Shown: in pieces, positions 1 to 7,765 of the stretch
Numbering within the stretch: position 1 is the stretch's first letter
Layout of the letters: the number at the start of each line of letters is the position of its first letter
DNA from: Mesonia aestuariivivens
GTDB taxonomy: Bacteria; Bacteroidota; Bacteroidia; Flavobacteriales; Flavobacteriaceae
Reading direction: 5' to 3'
Length of the DNA: 64,000 nt
Assembly: GCF_019311235.1 (NCBI RefSeq)
Contig: NZ_JAHWDF010000007.1
Span: 1 to 64,000 of the forward strand
The notes under the pieces: model-generated
The model's database searches: none
The model's input: only the letters and a program-made list of their open reading frames with translations
What the model was told of the DNA's origin: nothing
Position numbers and translations under genes: made by a program

Positions 1-143
1 TTCTCCTCTAAATATATCGTTAGACGGTTCTCGTACAAAACATGCTTTATAGGCTTCTTATCGAATCCAACAATATCAAAATACTCTAATATTCCTTCTG
101 GTAATATTAAACTTAACAAGGAAAACTCAGTGCTTTTATTCAT
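1..143 (-). CDS. ISAon1-type transposase, N-terminal region (partial, cut by window edge)
   Basis: The reverse strand from an ATG at 143 reads about 47 residues beginning MNKSTEFSLLSLILPEGILE and continuing YFDIVGFDK to YLEE. The LLSLILPEGILEYF stretch is what I recall from the short upstream ORF of ISAon1-type elements in Bacteroidota ('ISAon1 family transposase N-terminal region'). The gene runs off the left edge, so whether the element is complete is unknown. The transposon end probably lies in the next 40-100 bases (a segment with AGACCCAACTTTTGAG at 184-199 looks like IS-end sequence), but no terminal repeat can be proven with only one end visible. Confidence 0.7.
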   Translation of the reverse strand, partial: MNKSTEFSLLSLILPEGILEYFDIVGFDKKPIKHVLYENRLTIYLEE

Positions 144-302
144 CAATGGAATTTAAAACGCAAAGAAAGTTATTTTTCAATTTAGACCCAACTTTTGAGA
201 TTGATCCGCTTTTATGCTTAAACTTCTTTTTATCGTTTTCAATATAAACTTTTTCGACTACAAAAAAATTACAGTTTTCACTTCTATCTATTTAGTGAAG
301 TA

Positions 303-347
303 AACTTAGAATGTTAATGAATATTATATCTTAATTCATTCTAAGTT
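303..347. repeat. inverted repeat upstream of the IS fragment
   Basis: Perfect 11-bp arms AACTTAGAATG (303-313) and CATTCTAAGTT (337-347) enclose a 23-base AT-rich loop. The repeat lies between the IS fragment and the terminator of the catalase gene. It could be an operator or a weak hairpin; nothing in the sequence decides which. The remainder of 144-302 holds no gene I can recognise. Confidence 0.45.
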
Positions 348-353
348 ATAAAA

Positions 354-403
354 ATTTAAAAAGCAAGAGCTATGTGATATCACATAGCTCTTGCTTTTTA
401 AAT
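354..403. terminator. 50-bp perfect palindrome, terminator of the catalase gene
   Basis: The sequence is a perfect palindrome with no loop, centred between 378 and 379 (centre GATATC). The core AAGCAAGAGCTATGTGAT is mirrored exactly and flanked by A and T tracts on each side. It starts 14 bases after the catalase stop codon and would fold into a strong hairpin followed by a U-tract on either strand, so it can act as a bidirectional intrinsic terminator. Confidence 0.8.
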
Positions 404-417
404 ACAACAAAATATAA

Positions 418-2562
418 TTAAGCTGGTATATCTTGAGCTTTTTCTTCACGCTTCCAATTTCGGTGATTGGCGATACCCTTAATAAAATTAGTTACGCTAT
501 CATTGATGTAGACACTCGCATCATCTTTAAAATTTTTTCCATAGGTCTCATCTAATAATTTCTCTCCTTCTTTATTTACTGCAATTGCCTTACAATGTTT
601 TAGAGCTTCATTAATAAATTTCTTCGCTTTAGCTTCTTTTAGAAGAGCTTCTAAACTTTTTTCACCACCAGGTACAAAAATAGCATCAAATAGAACACTC
701 TCTGTAGTGAGAAGTGCAGCATCAACTTTGTGCTCATCTCCTTTGTCACATTTAACTGTTCCGCCATGGGTAGCTATAAGTTGTGGAACTGCTCCTTTTT
801 CTTCTAATTCTTTTTTCACTTTCATCATATCATCACCGTCAAAACCATCGCTTACAAGAAAGGCAATTTTTCTACTGATAATACTATCGCTTTTTAAATG
901 TGTTTGACTTAATGCCTTAGATTTGTCTAGGTAATTTTTCTTTTTACCTGGCTGGTATTTCTGTACATCTGCATCGGCACCAATTGCTTGATTTATGGGG
1001 TTATCTATTTCTTTAGGTATTTCCATCCCAATTCCTTTAGCTACTTTTTTTGCTAATTCATTATCAATTTGAGCTATTACATAAAGCATTCTTTTTTTGA
1101 TATGATCATAAGTACATTTTCCAATTTCAAAAGTATATGCAGCAGCGACGTGATTTTTCTCCCATTCTTCTAAGCTTCTATAAAACAAAGCAGGCTGACT
1201 AAAATGATCATTAAAACTTTCGCTGCGTTCTCGTATTTTTGAAGCGTCTATGCGTTCTTCATAAGAAGTAAAGCCACCTTCTGCCATTTTTGCTAAATGT
1301 GGACATCCGCCGCCAATTGAGTTTGGGAAATAGGCTGTTTTTCCTTTATTTACCGTAGTTCTCATATGAGCATCTCGTTGATTATTATGAACTTCATTTA
1401 TCGGACGGTTGATAGGAAGTTCATGAAAATTAGGACTTCCTAAGCGAGAAAGTTGAGTATCTGTATAAGAAAATAAACGTCCCTGCAATAAAGGATCGTT
1501 GGTAAAATCTAATCCTGGTACTAAATGTCCTGGATGAAATGCTACTTGCTCTGTTTCTGCAAAGAAATTATCTGGATTTCTATTCAACGTCATTTTTCCT
1601 ATTCGCTGAACAGGAACCATTTCTTCTGGAATTAATTTTGTAGGATCAAGTAAATCGAAATCAAATTTATGTTCATCTTCTTCAGGAACAATTTGAAAAC
1701 CGAGCTCCCATTCTGGGTAATGGCCAGCTTCAATAGCTTCCCATAAATCTCTTCTATGAAAATCTGTATCTGCTCCGTGAATTTTAACAGCTTCATCCCA
1801 AGTTACAGAATGCACACCTAATAACGGTTTCCAATGAAATTTTACAAAATGTGATTTTCCTTCTTCATTTATTAAACGAAAAGTATGAATACCAAAACCT
1901 TCCATCATACGCAAACTTCTAGGAATGGCACGGTCACTCATCACCCAAATATGATTATGTAATGTTTCTGTAGTTAACGATACAAAATCATAAAAGGTGT
2001 CGTGTGCTGATGCTGCTTGTGGAATTTCTCGATCTGGTTCTGGCTTTACCGCATGAATAAGGTCTGGAAACTTCATAGCGTCTTGAATAAAGAAAATAGG
2101 CATGTTATTTCCTACTAAGTCAAAAATACCTTCTTCCGTATAGAATTTTGTCGAAAAACCACGTACGTCTCTTGCTAAATCTGCAGAACCTTTACTTCCT
2201 GCTACGGTAGAAAAACGTACAAAAACAGGAGTTTTGCGATTGGTATCGGTAAAAATTCTGGCTTTAGTATAGTTTGATTGATTCTCATACAACTCAAAAT
2301 AACCATGTGCACCACTACCACGAGCATGGACAATTCTTTCTGGAATGCGTTCATGATCAAAATGAGTGATTTTTTCTCTTAAAATAAAATCTTCAAGAAG
2401 CGTGCCTCCGCGCTCTCCAGCCTTTAAAGAATTGTTTGTGTCGTTAACTTTAACCCCTTGATTGGTGGTCATCGTTTTATTTCTCCCTTCTTCTCGAAAT
2501 TGTTCAAGATTTTGATCTTTAGGAGAAGTAGGTTGTTTTTTGGATTTTTTAGAATTGCTCAT
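418..2562 (-). CDS. katE: large-subunit catalase (HPII/KatE type) with C-terminal DJ-1/PfpI-like domain
   Basis: A 714-residue protein of the clade II large-subunit haem catalases, which dismutate hydrogen peroxide in the cytoplasm. The distal catalytic histidine is H79 in RIVHARGSGAHGYFE. The core carries VGNNMPIFFIQDAMKFPD (distal Asn region) and RLFSYTDTQLSRLG (proximal haem-ligand Tyr). From about residue 565 the chain continues as a flavodoxin-like domain (RKIAFLVSDGFDGDDM...IFVPGGEKSLEALL), the DJ-1/PfpI-type tail that separates large from small catalases. Length is normal for the class. The first 50 residues are lysine-rich and disordered-looking. It is a single gene with its own palindromic terminator. 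There is no recognisable OxyR-type site that I could support. Confidence 0.93.
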   Translation of the reverse strand: MSNSKKSKKQPTSPKDQNLEQFREEGRNKTMTTNQGVKVNDTNNSLKAGERGGTLLEDFILREKITHFDHERIPERIVHARGSGAHGYFELYENQSNYTKARIFTDTNRKTPVFVRFSTVAGSKGSADLARDVRGFSTKFYTEEGIFDLVGNNMPIFFIQDAMKFPDLIHAVKPEPDREIPQAASAHDTFYDFVSLTTETLHNHIWVMSDRAIPRSLRMMEGFGIHTFRLINEEGKSHFVKFHWKPLLGVHSVTWDEAVKIHGADTDFHRRDLWEAIEAGHYPEWELGFQIVPEEDEHKFDFDLLDPTKLIPEEMVPVQRIGKMTLNRNPDNFFAETEQVAFHPGHLVPGLDFTNDPLLQGRLFSYTDTQLSRLGSPNFHELPINRPINEVHNNQRDAHMRTTVNKGKTAYFPNSIGGGCPHLAKMAEGGFTSYEERIDASKIRERSESFNDHFSQPALFYRSLEEWEKNHVAAAYTFEIGKCTYDHIKKRMLYVIAQIDNELAKKVAKGIGMEIPKEIDNPINQAIGADADVQKYQPGKKKNYLDKSKALSQTHLKSDSIISRKIAFLVSDGFDGDDMMKVKKELEEKGAVPQLIATHGGTVKCDKGDEHKVDAALLTTESVLFDAIFVPGGEKSLEALLKEAKAKKFINEALKHCKAIAVNKEGEKLLDETYGKNFKDDASVYINDSVTNFIKGIANHRNWKREEKAQDIPA

Positions 2563-2704
2563 AGTTGGTTTTTTTAGGCTTTTAAATTACACAAGTACAT
2601 CCCAAAACACTCTTAATTAAATGTTTGAAGTTTGTTAAAAAGAAACTATTTCTAATCATATTTGGAGAAATTTTATTAATTCTTCCAAATAATTTCAATT
2701 CTAA

Positions 2705-2742
2705 AAAACCTTAAATAGTTGTATTATTCTAAAAAAGGTTAA
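2705..2742 (-). terminator. weak terminator candidate after the AI-2E permease gene
   Basis: On the reverse strand a short AACCTT...AAGGTT stem (forward 2707-2712 and 2735-2740) is followed by a run of T. The stem has only 6 bp with a 22-base loop, so this is weak. The rest of 2563-2792 contains a further imperfect inverted repeat at 2660-2690 (ATTTGGA/TCCAAAT) and no gene. Confidence 0.35.
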
Positions 2743-2792
2743 AACTTATGATTAGTGCTTTACTTGTAAAAAGTGGGTTAATAACTTACTTC

Positions 2793-3869
2793 CTAATCCG
2801 ACTTTTTACTTTTTTCATTAATTGGCTCATTTTGAAATAGCTCCCCTATAATTTTTAGTTTAGGAATATGAAGCATTATAGTTGTAAGAATTGCTGTTAG
2901 AGGTACCGCTAATATCATTCCTGAAATTCCCCAAATAGAACCCCAAAAAATAACCATTAATATCACTAAAAAAGGATGAAGGTTAACACGCTCTCCTATA
3001 ACATAGGGTTGCAATACATAGCTTTCTAAAAATTGGGAAACTACAAAAGTAATGATAACACCAATGAGCACGCCTATTTCTCCTGAAACTAAATATCCAA
3101 AACTAAACGCCAAACCAAAGCCAATCATATTTCCTATATACGGTATGAGGGTAAGCAAAGCGGCAATTAAACTAATTAATATAAAATTTTCGACCCCTGA
3201 AATTCCTAACCCGATACTGTAAGAAACGGCAAGCGCTCCCATAAGTAATAATTTACCTATTAAATACTGAGAAACTACATCGGTTAGTTCTCCTGAAGTT
3301 TTTTCAACTTCATGGGTATGCTCTTTTGAAAATAATTTAATCAAAAAATTAAAAAAGCGTTTTCTGTAACACAGAATAAAAAAAATATAAATAAAAACTA
3401 AAAAATAATTAGTTAAAAATGAAGTAGTTCCAGATATAAACCCTAAAGCTTTGCTTCCAGGCTCTTTAATTTTAGAACTAATTTTATCAAAATTTTGACC
3501 TTTCACATCTTCTGAAGATATAGGTGTATTTTGAACTAAAAAATTCTTTAAATTTTCAACTTTAGGGGCCATATTTTCTTTAATAGAAGGCCATTCTTCT
3601 ACAAACCCGTGAATTTGATAAGAAACCAAAAACACTATCCCAAGTGACAATATAAATAATATAAATACTGATAGCAAACATGAAACAGATCTTGATAATT
3701 TTTTTTCAATCTTCTTGCATAACGGATATATTAATAAACTTAAAACGGTAGCAATTACTAATGGTGCTAAAAAAGCGCGAGCTTCAACCAGCCCTAAAAT
3801 TAAAAAATAAGCTCCTACGATAAGAGCTGCTGTGATGGTAATATAACGATAAAGTGATTTGTTTTCCAT
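2793..3869 (-). CDS. AI-2E family transporter (TqsA/PerM-like permease)
   Basis: A 358-residue polytopic membrane protein of the AI-2E transporter (UPF0118) family. Two N-terminal hydrophobic segments (about residues 10-30 and 33-70) are followed by a polar extracytoplasmic stretch, then a membrane-rich C-terminal half. The family hallmarks are present: LIPYIGNMIG, PYVIGERVNLHPFLV and GMILAVPLTA. The tail (KSKKSD) is charged and cytoplasmic. Family members have been linked to autoinducer-2 export, Na+(Li+)/H+ antiport or general efflux, so the substrate here is unknown. No partner gene is adjacent. Confidence 0.87.
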   Translation of the reverse strand: MENKSLYRYITITAALIVGAYFLILGLVEARAFLAPLVIATVLSLLIYPLCKKIEKKLSRSVSCLLSVFILFILSLGIVFLVSYQIHGFVEEWPSIKENMAPKVENLKNFLVQNTPISSEDVKGQNFDKISSKIKEPGSKALGFISGTTSFLTNYFLVFIYIFFILCYRKRFFNFLIKLFSKEHTHEVEKTSGELTDVVSQYLIGKLLLMGALAVSYSIGLGISGVENFILISLIAALLTLIPYIGNMIGFGLAFSFGYLVSGEIGVLIGVIITFVVSQFLESYVLQPYVIGERVNLHPFLVILMVIFWGSIWGISGMILAVPLTAILTTIMLHIPKLKIIGELFQNEPINEKSKKSD

Positions 3870-4111
3870 AAATTAATCTATATTTTCATAAAAAGATATG
3901 AGAATTAGTTTTTCTTAAATGTATTAAAGTAAACCTTGGTATGAGAATTTTTAATATTATTTTCACTTTCTACAGATGAAAAGCACAAATGCTTATAAAT
4001 TGTTAGACTAATTAAACCAACCTTAACATTATTTAATCTGTATTTCTAATTAACATATATTTATGTTTAGCCAATCAATACGGTTAATAATTGAAGGATT
4101 ATCATTAATAA

Positions 4112-4668
4112 TTTACCTCTTACAGTACGATATTTGACAGTAAAAAACTTTATGAAAACTTCTACTATCAAAAAAAAATTAATGATTTTATTCTTCAAAA
4201 TGATCATCCTTGTTTAATGGCACAAAGTGTCTTTAATTTAAATCATTGCGTTATAAATGATTACGAAAAATTAATTTCTAAAGATTATTAAACGATTTAG
4301 AGCCTTATTTAGAAAATTATAATTTTGTTTCTAAGAATTTTAAAAGTTTTATAGCTGTATTCTCTAAAGAAGATATTTCTTCAGAAGAAAGTTTTGAAAA
4401 GTTATTATGGTAGCAATTAAAAATGCTTTCAGAATTAGACACCCATAAATGGGATCAAACAATTAACGCCAGTCCTAATCATAAAAATTTCAGCTATAGT
4501 CTATTTGGGAAATCTTTTTACATTGTAGGGATGCATCCTAAAAGTAGTAGAATAGCAAGAAAAAGCCCATATATAGCTTTGGTTTTTAATCTAAATTGGC
4601 AGTGTGAAAAATTAAGAGAAATGGGGAAATATGATTTTATAAGAACAAAAATTAGAGAAAGAGATTAA
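4112..4668 (+). pseudogene. decayed GntA/YqcI/YcgG-family gene
   Basis: Three blocks in different frames together resemble a YqcI/YcgG protein (the haem-dependent N-oxygenase family that includes guanitoxin-pathway GntA). Block 1, from about 4133, reads KLYENFYYQKKINDFI then HPCLMAQSVFNLNHCVINDY and has no in-frame ATG. It stops at a TAA near 4291. After a frameshift, block 2 reads NDLEPYLENYNFVSKNFKSF to FEKLLW and hits TAG at 4411-4413. Block 3 continues in the same frame, QLKMLSELDTHKWDQTINAS then SFYIVGMHPKSSRIARKSP and REMGKYDFIRTKIRERD, and ends at 4668. The usual C-terminal part after RERD is missing. The gene therefore has a lost start, a frameshift, a nonsense codon and a C-terminal truncation. 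It is certainly dead as a full-length enzyme. Confidence 0.8.
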
Positions 4669-4858
4669 GTAATAAAGTAAGTATAGTACAAGAGGCTAAC
4701 ACGACTGTATTAAAGAAAGTATTCATTCTTGGCAATGAATTATCTATAAGGTCTTTGGCTTTTAAACCAAAAATATGTCCTAAAACTAGCATGCCTACAG
4801 AAGTAATCAATGTGGCTAAAACACCACCAAACAATATACGCTCTTTATAAGATTTCAT
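4652..4858 (-). CDS. small two-helix membrane protein, function unknown
   Basis: A 68-residue protein with two hydrophobic segments, about residues 8-30 (ILFGGVLATLITSVGMLVLG) and 43-67 (FFNTVVLASCTILTLLLNLFL), joined by a short polar loop containing LKAKDLIDNSLPR. The positive charge at the N-terminus predicts an inside start. Its 3' end overlaps the terminal 17 bases of the convergent GntA-like pseudogene. I do not recognise a named family. Its composition and the following small gene on the same strand make it a plausible real gene. Confidence 0.6.
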   Translation of the reverse strand: MKSYKERILFGGVLATLITSVGMLVLGHIFGLKAKDLIDNSLPRMNTFFNTVVLASCTILTLLLNLFL

Positions 4859-4909
4859 TAATTATAAATTGTATTGTAAACCAAAAAAGATGCTGTGAGC
4901 ATCCTTTTC

Positions 4910-5176
4910 CTAAAGAATTTCTTGAGATTTATTTCTTCTGTATAAATACTCATGAGTTAAAACCTTATCATTAATTTTACAACATTCTTTACATAGGCCT
5001 ATATTAGAAAAATAATGTAGACCTTCGACAAGTGCACGCCGCGGATCTTTAAAAAATCCTAATTTCACTAAAAAAAGCGGTTGTGGTTTTAATTTACATT
5101 TAAAAGTATGAATATATCTTACCCCATCTCCATATGGTTCTCTGTTTAAGTAATAAAAATGCTCTTCCATGGTCAT
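4910..5176 (-). CDS. small hypothetical protein with clustered cysteines
   Basis: An 88-residue soluble protein. A second in-frame ATG at residue 3 (5170, MEEHFYYLN) is an equally good start. The middle has KPQPLFLVKLGFFKDPRRAL and the C-terminal half has GLCKECCKIND, a CxxCC cluster that could bind metal. I do not recognise the family. It lies head-to-head with the carotenoid regulator, so the 5177-5412 intergenic region holds promoters for both directions. Confidence 0.6.
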   Translation of the reverse strand: MTMEEHFYYLNREPYGDGVRYIHTFKCKLKPQPLFLVKLGFFKDPRRALVEGLHYFSNIGLCKECCKINDKVLTHEYLYRRNKSQEIL

Positions 5177-5316
5177 AAGTTTTATTGGTTACTCAAAAAT
5201 AGATAGTTATATTCACAAAAAATCTTATTTTATGTGAATTGATATATATTTATATTAAAAAAAAAATGATAACGTTAATATATAATTTTTAAAGTTAAAA
5301 CCCATCATAGTCAAAC

Positions 5317-5371
5317 TTTTAAACAAACCCGTAAATTTTTGTTTAACCTTTTAACTTAATTTTTAAACAAA
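5317..5371. promoter_or_regulatory. candidate operators of the carotenoid regulator (three TTAAACAAA boxes)
   Basis: Three copies of a 9-11 bp box lie just ahead of the operon: TTTTAAACAAA at 5317-5327, its inverse TTTGTTTAA at 5338-5346, and TTTTAAACAAA at 5361-5371. Boxes two and three form an inverted repeat. Box three occupies the -33 region of the predicted promoter, where a repressor would block RNA polymerase. Assignment to the adjacent MerR/CarH-like protein is inferred from position. Confidence 0.55.
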
Positions 5372-5387
5372 ATAATTATTTTTAGCC

Positions 5388-5395
5388 TAGGTTTG
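5388..5395 (+). promoter_or_regulatory. predicted -7 element of the carotenoid operon
   Basis: TAGGTTTG matches the Bacteroidota -7 consensus TAnnTTTG exactly. It is 18 bases before the ATG at 5413, which would leave a leader of about 10 nt or less. No TTG -33 element is seen; that region is filled by the TTTTAAACAAA box. Confidence 0.6.
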
Positions 5396-5412
5396 AAGCT
5401 ACAAAAACAAGT

Positions 5413-6303
5413 ATGTCTTACGCAAAGAAACAATTTAGCATAAAAGATTTAGAAATACTCAGCGGGATTAAAGCACATACTCTAAGAATGTGGGAAAAAA
5501 GATATGAAATTCTTTCTCCCCAAAGAACGGAAACTAACATTAGATCCTATGGTTTAAAAGATCTTCAAAAATTACTAAATATTTCTTTTTTAAATGAGAA
5601 TGGTTATAAAATTTCTCGTATTTCTAAATTAGATAATAAAGAGATAGAAAGTTTAGTCAAAAGCATCTCTTCTACCACAAATAATAAAGATAAGGCTCTA
5701 AAATCTTTTACATTATCGATGTATAATTTTGATCAAAATTTATTTTTTGATACTTACAATAGCCTTTTAAAAACGAAAACTTTTAGAGAAATATTTCAAG
5801 AAACATTCATTCCGCTATTAAAAAATATTGGTATGTTATGGCAAATCAATTCTATACATCCTATACATGAACATTTTCTAACTAATCTTATCAAACGAAA
5901 GTTAATCTTAAATATAGAAAAACTTCAACAACAAAAACCACAGAAAACAGATAGTCATTTTGTTCTTTTTTTACCAGAAAATGAAGTTCACGATTTAGGT
6001 ATTTTATACACCAATTATGAAATACTTCTTCATGGTTATCCCGTTACATATTTAGGTAATAATTTACCTATGGAAGATTTAATTTTTTTAGGGAAGATTT
6101 ATCAAAACATTAGATTTGTGAGTTATTTCACCGTAGCTCCAGATCATGAAACTGCTTATTTAGAAGAGTTTCAGTTAAAAATTATCTCTCAAATAGATTG
6201 CGAATTTTGGGTGCTGGGTCCACGCTCATCAGAAATTAATATGCCACCTTCAAAAAAAATAAAGGTGATGAAAACAATAGAAGAATTAGTTAGAAAATTA
6301 TAA
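5413..6303 (+). CDS. MerR-family transcriptional regulator with B12-binding domain (CarH-like)
   Basis: A 296-residue regulator. Residues 7-75 are a MerR winged helix (FSIKDLEILSGIKAHTLRMW, then EKRYEILSPQRTETNIRSYG). Residues 90-170 are the four-helix B12-binding cap, and 182-296 the Rossmann B12-binding domain. The cap has W143-x9-E153-H154, the Wx9EH signature seen in CarH proteins that bind adenosylcobalamin. The Rossmann part has EVHDLG, with H193 in the place of the lower axial ligand. The residue after the Trp is Gln144, whereas Thermus CarH has a histidine there that ligates cobalt after illumination. It is the first gene of the crt operon, abutting crtI with no gap. CarH proteins repress carotenoid genes in the dark and release in light; that role here is inferred. 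Confidence 0.85.
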   Translation: MSYAKKQFSIKDLEILSGIKAHTLRMWEKRYEILSPQRTETNIRSYGLKDLQKLLNISFLNENGYKISRISKLDNKEIESLVKSISSTTNNKDKALKSFTLSMYNFDQNLFFDTYNSLLKTKTFREIFQETFIPLLKNIGMLWQINSIHPIHEHFLTNLIKRKLILNIEKLQQQKPQKTDSHFVLFLPENEVHDLGILYTNYEILLHGYPVTYLGNNLPMEDLIFLGKIYQNIRFVSYFTVAPDHETAYLEEFQLKIISQIDCEFWVLGPRSSEINMPPSKKIKVMKTIEELVRKL

Positions 6304-7761
6304 ATGAAAAAAATAATTATCATCGGTTCAGGTTTCTCTTCGTTAGCATCTTCATGCTACTTAGCTCAACAAGGCTACGAAGTAGAGATTTTTGAAAAAA
6401 ACGATACTATTGGCGGAAGAGCCAGACAATTTAAAAAAGATGGTTTCACCTTTGACATTGGCCCCACTTGGTACTGGATGCCCGATGTTTTTGAACGTTT
6501 TTTTGCAGATTTTAATAAAAAACCTAGTGATTATTATGACCTGTTAAAACTAAGTCCCGCTTATCAAGTTTTCTTTGGTAAAGAAGAAAAAATTACTATT
6601 GGTGATACTTTAGAAAAAATATATACCGAATTTGATCGTATAGAACCCGGCAGTTCTAAACAATTAAAAAAACTTATTCATAAAGCAAAAGACAATTACA
6701 ATATTGCTATTAAAGACCTAGTTTACCGTCCTGGAGAATCGCCGCTAGAGCTGATAACCACAGAAACGATGAAAAAACTTGGCCAGTTTTTTAGCACCAT
6801 CTCTAAAGAAGTTAGAAAAGAGTTTAAAAATATTAAACTAGTACAAGTATTAGAATTTCCAGTATTATTTTTAGGAGCAAAACCTAGCAATACGCCAGCA
6901 TTTTATAATTTCATGAATTTTGCCGATTTTGGCTTAGGTACTTGGCATCCAAAAGGAGGAATGTACCAAGTTATTCTAGGTATTCAGAAGTTAGCAGAAT
7001 CACTAGGTGTAAAATTTAATACGCAGCAAAATGTTGAAAAAATTATTGTTGAAAATAAAACAGCTAAAGGAATAATTGCAAATGGTAAACAACATCAAGC
7101 TGATGTTATTTTAAGCGGTGCAGATTATCATCATTCAGAAACTTTATTAGATTTACAATACAGACAGTATTCTGAAAACTTTTGGAATAAAAAAACCTTT
7201 GCTCCTTCTGCCCTACTCTTTTATGTTGGGTTCGATAAAAAATTAAAAACCGTAGAACATCATACCTTGTTTTTTGATGTAGATTTTGAAAAACATGCCC
7301 ACGCCATTTATGATGCGAACAAATGGCCTGAAGACCCCTTATTTTATGCAAGTTTCCCTTCAAAAACAGATCATAATATAGCTCCTGAAGATCAAGAAGC
7401 AGGCATATTCTTAATACCGCTTGCACCTGGCATTAACGATGAAGAAGCACTTAGAGAGCAATATTTTGAAAAAATAATTACCCGTTTTGAAACGATTACA
7501 CAGCAAGAAGTTAAAAAAAATATTATCTTTAAAGAAAGCTTCTGTGTAAAAGATTTCATAAAAGAATACAACTCCTATAAAGGAAATGCTTACGGGTTAG
7601 CAAACACGCTTTTACAAACCGCTTTTTTAAGACCAAAATTAAAAAGTAAAAATGTTAACGGACTCTATTTTACAGGGCAGTTAACTGTACCAGGACCGGG
7701 CGTACCTCCTGCTTTAATTTCAGGAAAATTAGTGTCGGACCTTATTAAAAAATATGAATAA
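6304..7761 (+). CDS. crtI: phytoene desaturase
   Basis: A 485-residue FAD-dependent CrtI-type desaturase that introduces the double bonds converting phytoene to lycopene at the membrane. The N-terminus is a dinucleotide-binding fold (IIIGSGFSSLASSCYLAQQG, then EVEIFEKND, with GGRARQF after it). The C-terminus carries the family's second FAD motif GLYFTGQLTVPGPGVPPALI. Length is normal. It starts immediately after the stop of the CarH-like regulator, and its stop overlaps the first possible crtB start by 8 bases, so translation is likely coupled. Confidence 0.94.
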   Translation: MKKIIIIGSGFSSLASSCYLAQQGYEVEIFEKNDTIGGRARQFKKDGFTFDIGPTWYWMPDVFERFFADFNKKPSDYYDLLKLSPAYQVFFGKEEKITIGDTLEKIYTEFDRIEPGSSKQLKKLIHKAKDNYNIAIKDLVYRPGESPLELITTETMKKLGQFFSTISKEVRKEFKNIKLVQVLEFPVLFLGAKPSNTPAFYNFMNFADFGLGTWHPKGGMYQVILGIQKLAESLGVKFNTQQNVEKIIVENKTAKGIIANGKQHQADVILSGADYHHSETLLDLQYRQYSENFWNKKTFAPSALLFYVGFDKKLKTVEHHTLFFDVDFEKHAHAIYDANKWPEDPLFYASFPSKTDHNIAPEDQEAGIFLIPLAPGINDEEALREQYFEKIITRFETITQQEVKKNIIFKESFCVKDFIKEYNSYKGNAYGLANTLLQTAFLRPKLKSKNVNGLYFTGQLTVPGPGVPPALISGKLVSDLIKKYE

Positions 7762-7765
7762 TTCT

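Noticed and set aside
1-302. Complete insertion sequence with terminal repeats
   Set aside because: Only the first 47 codons of the transposase gene and one possible end are in the window, so repeats and target duplication cannot be shown.
707-907. Forward open frame inside the catalase gene
   Set aside because: Antisense shadow of a well-supported coding region with no family similarity; the same applies to other open frames opposite acnA, ettA, ftsH, the carboxylase, susC and susD.
4423-4668. 81-codon open frame read as a complete small gene
   Set aside because: Its product is the C-terminal middle part of a YqcI/GntA-type protein; the same frame continues upstream beyond a TAG codon, so it is part of a pseudogene.
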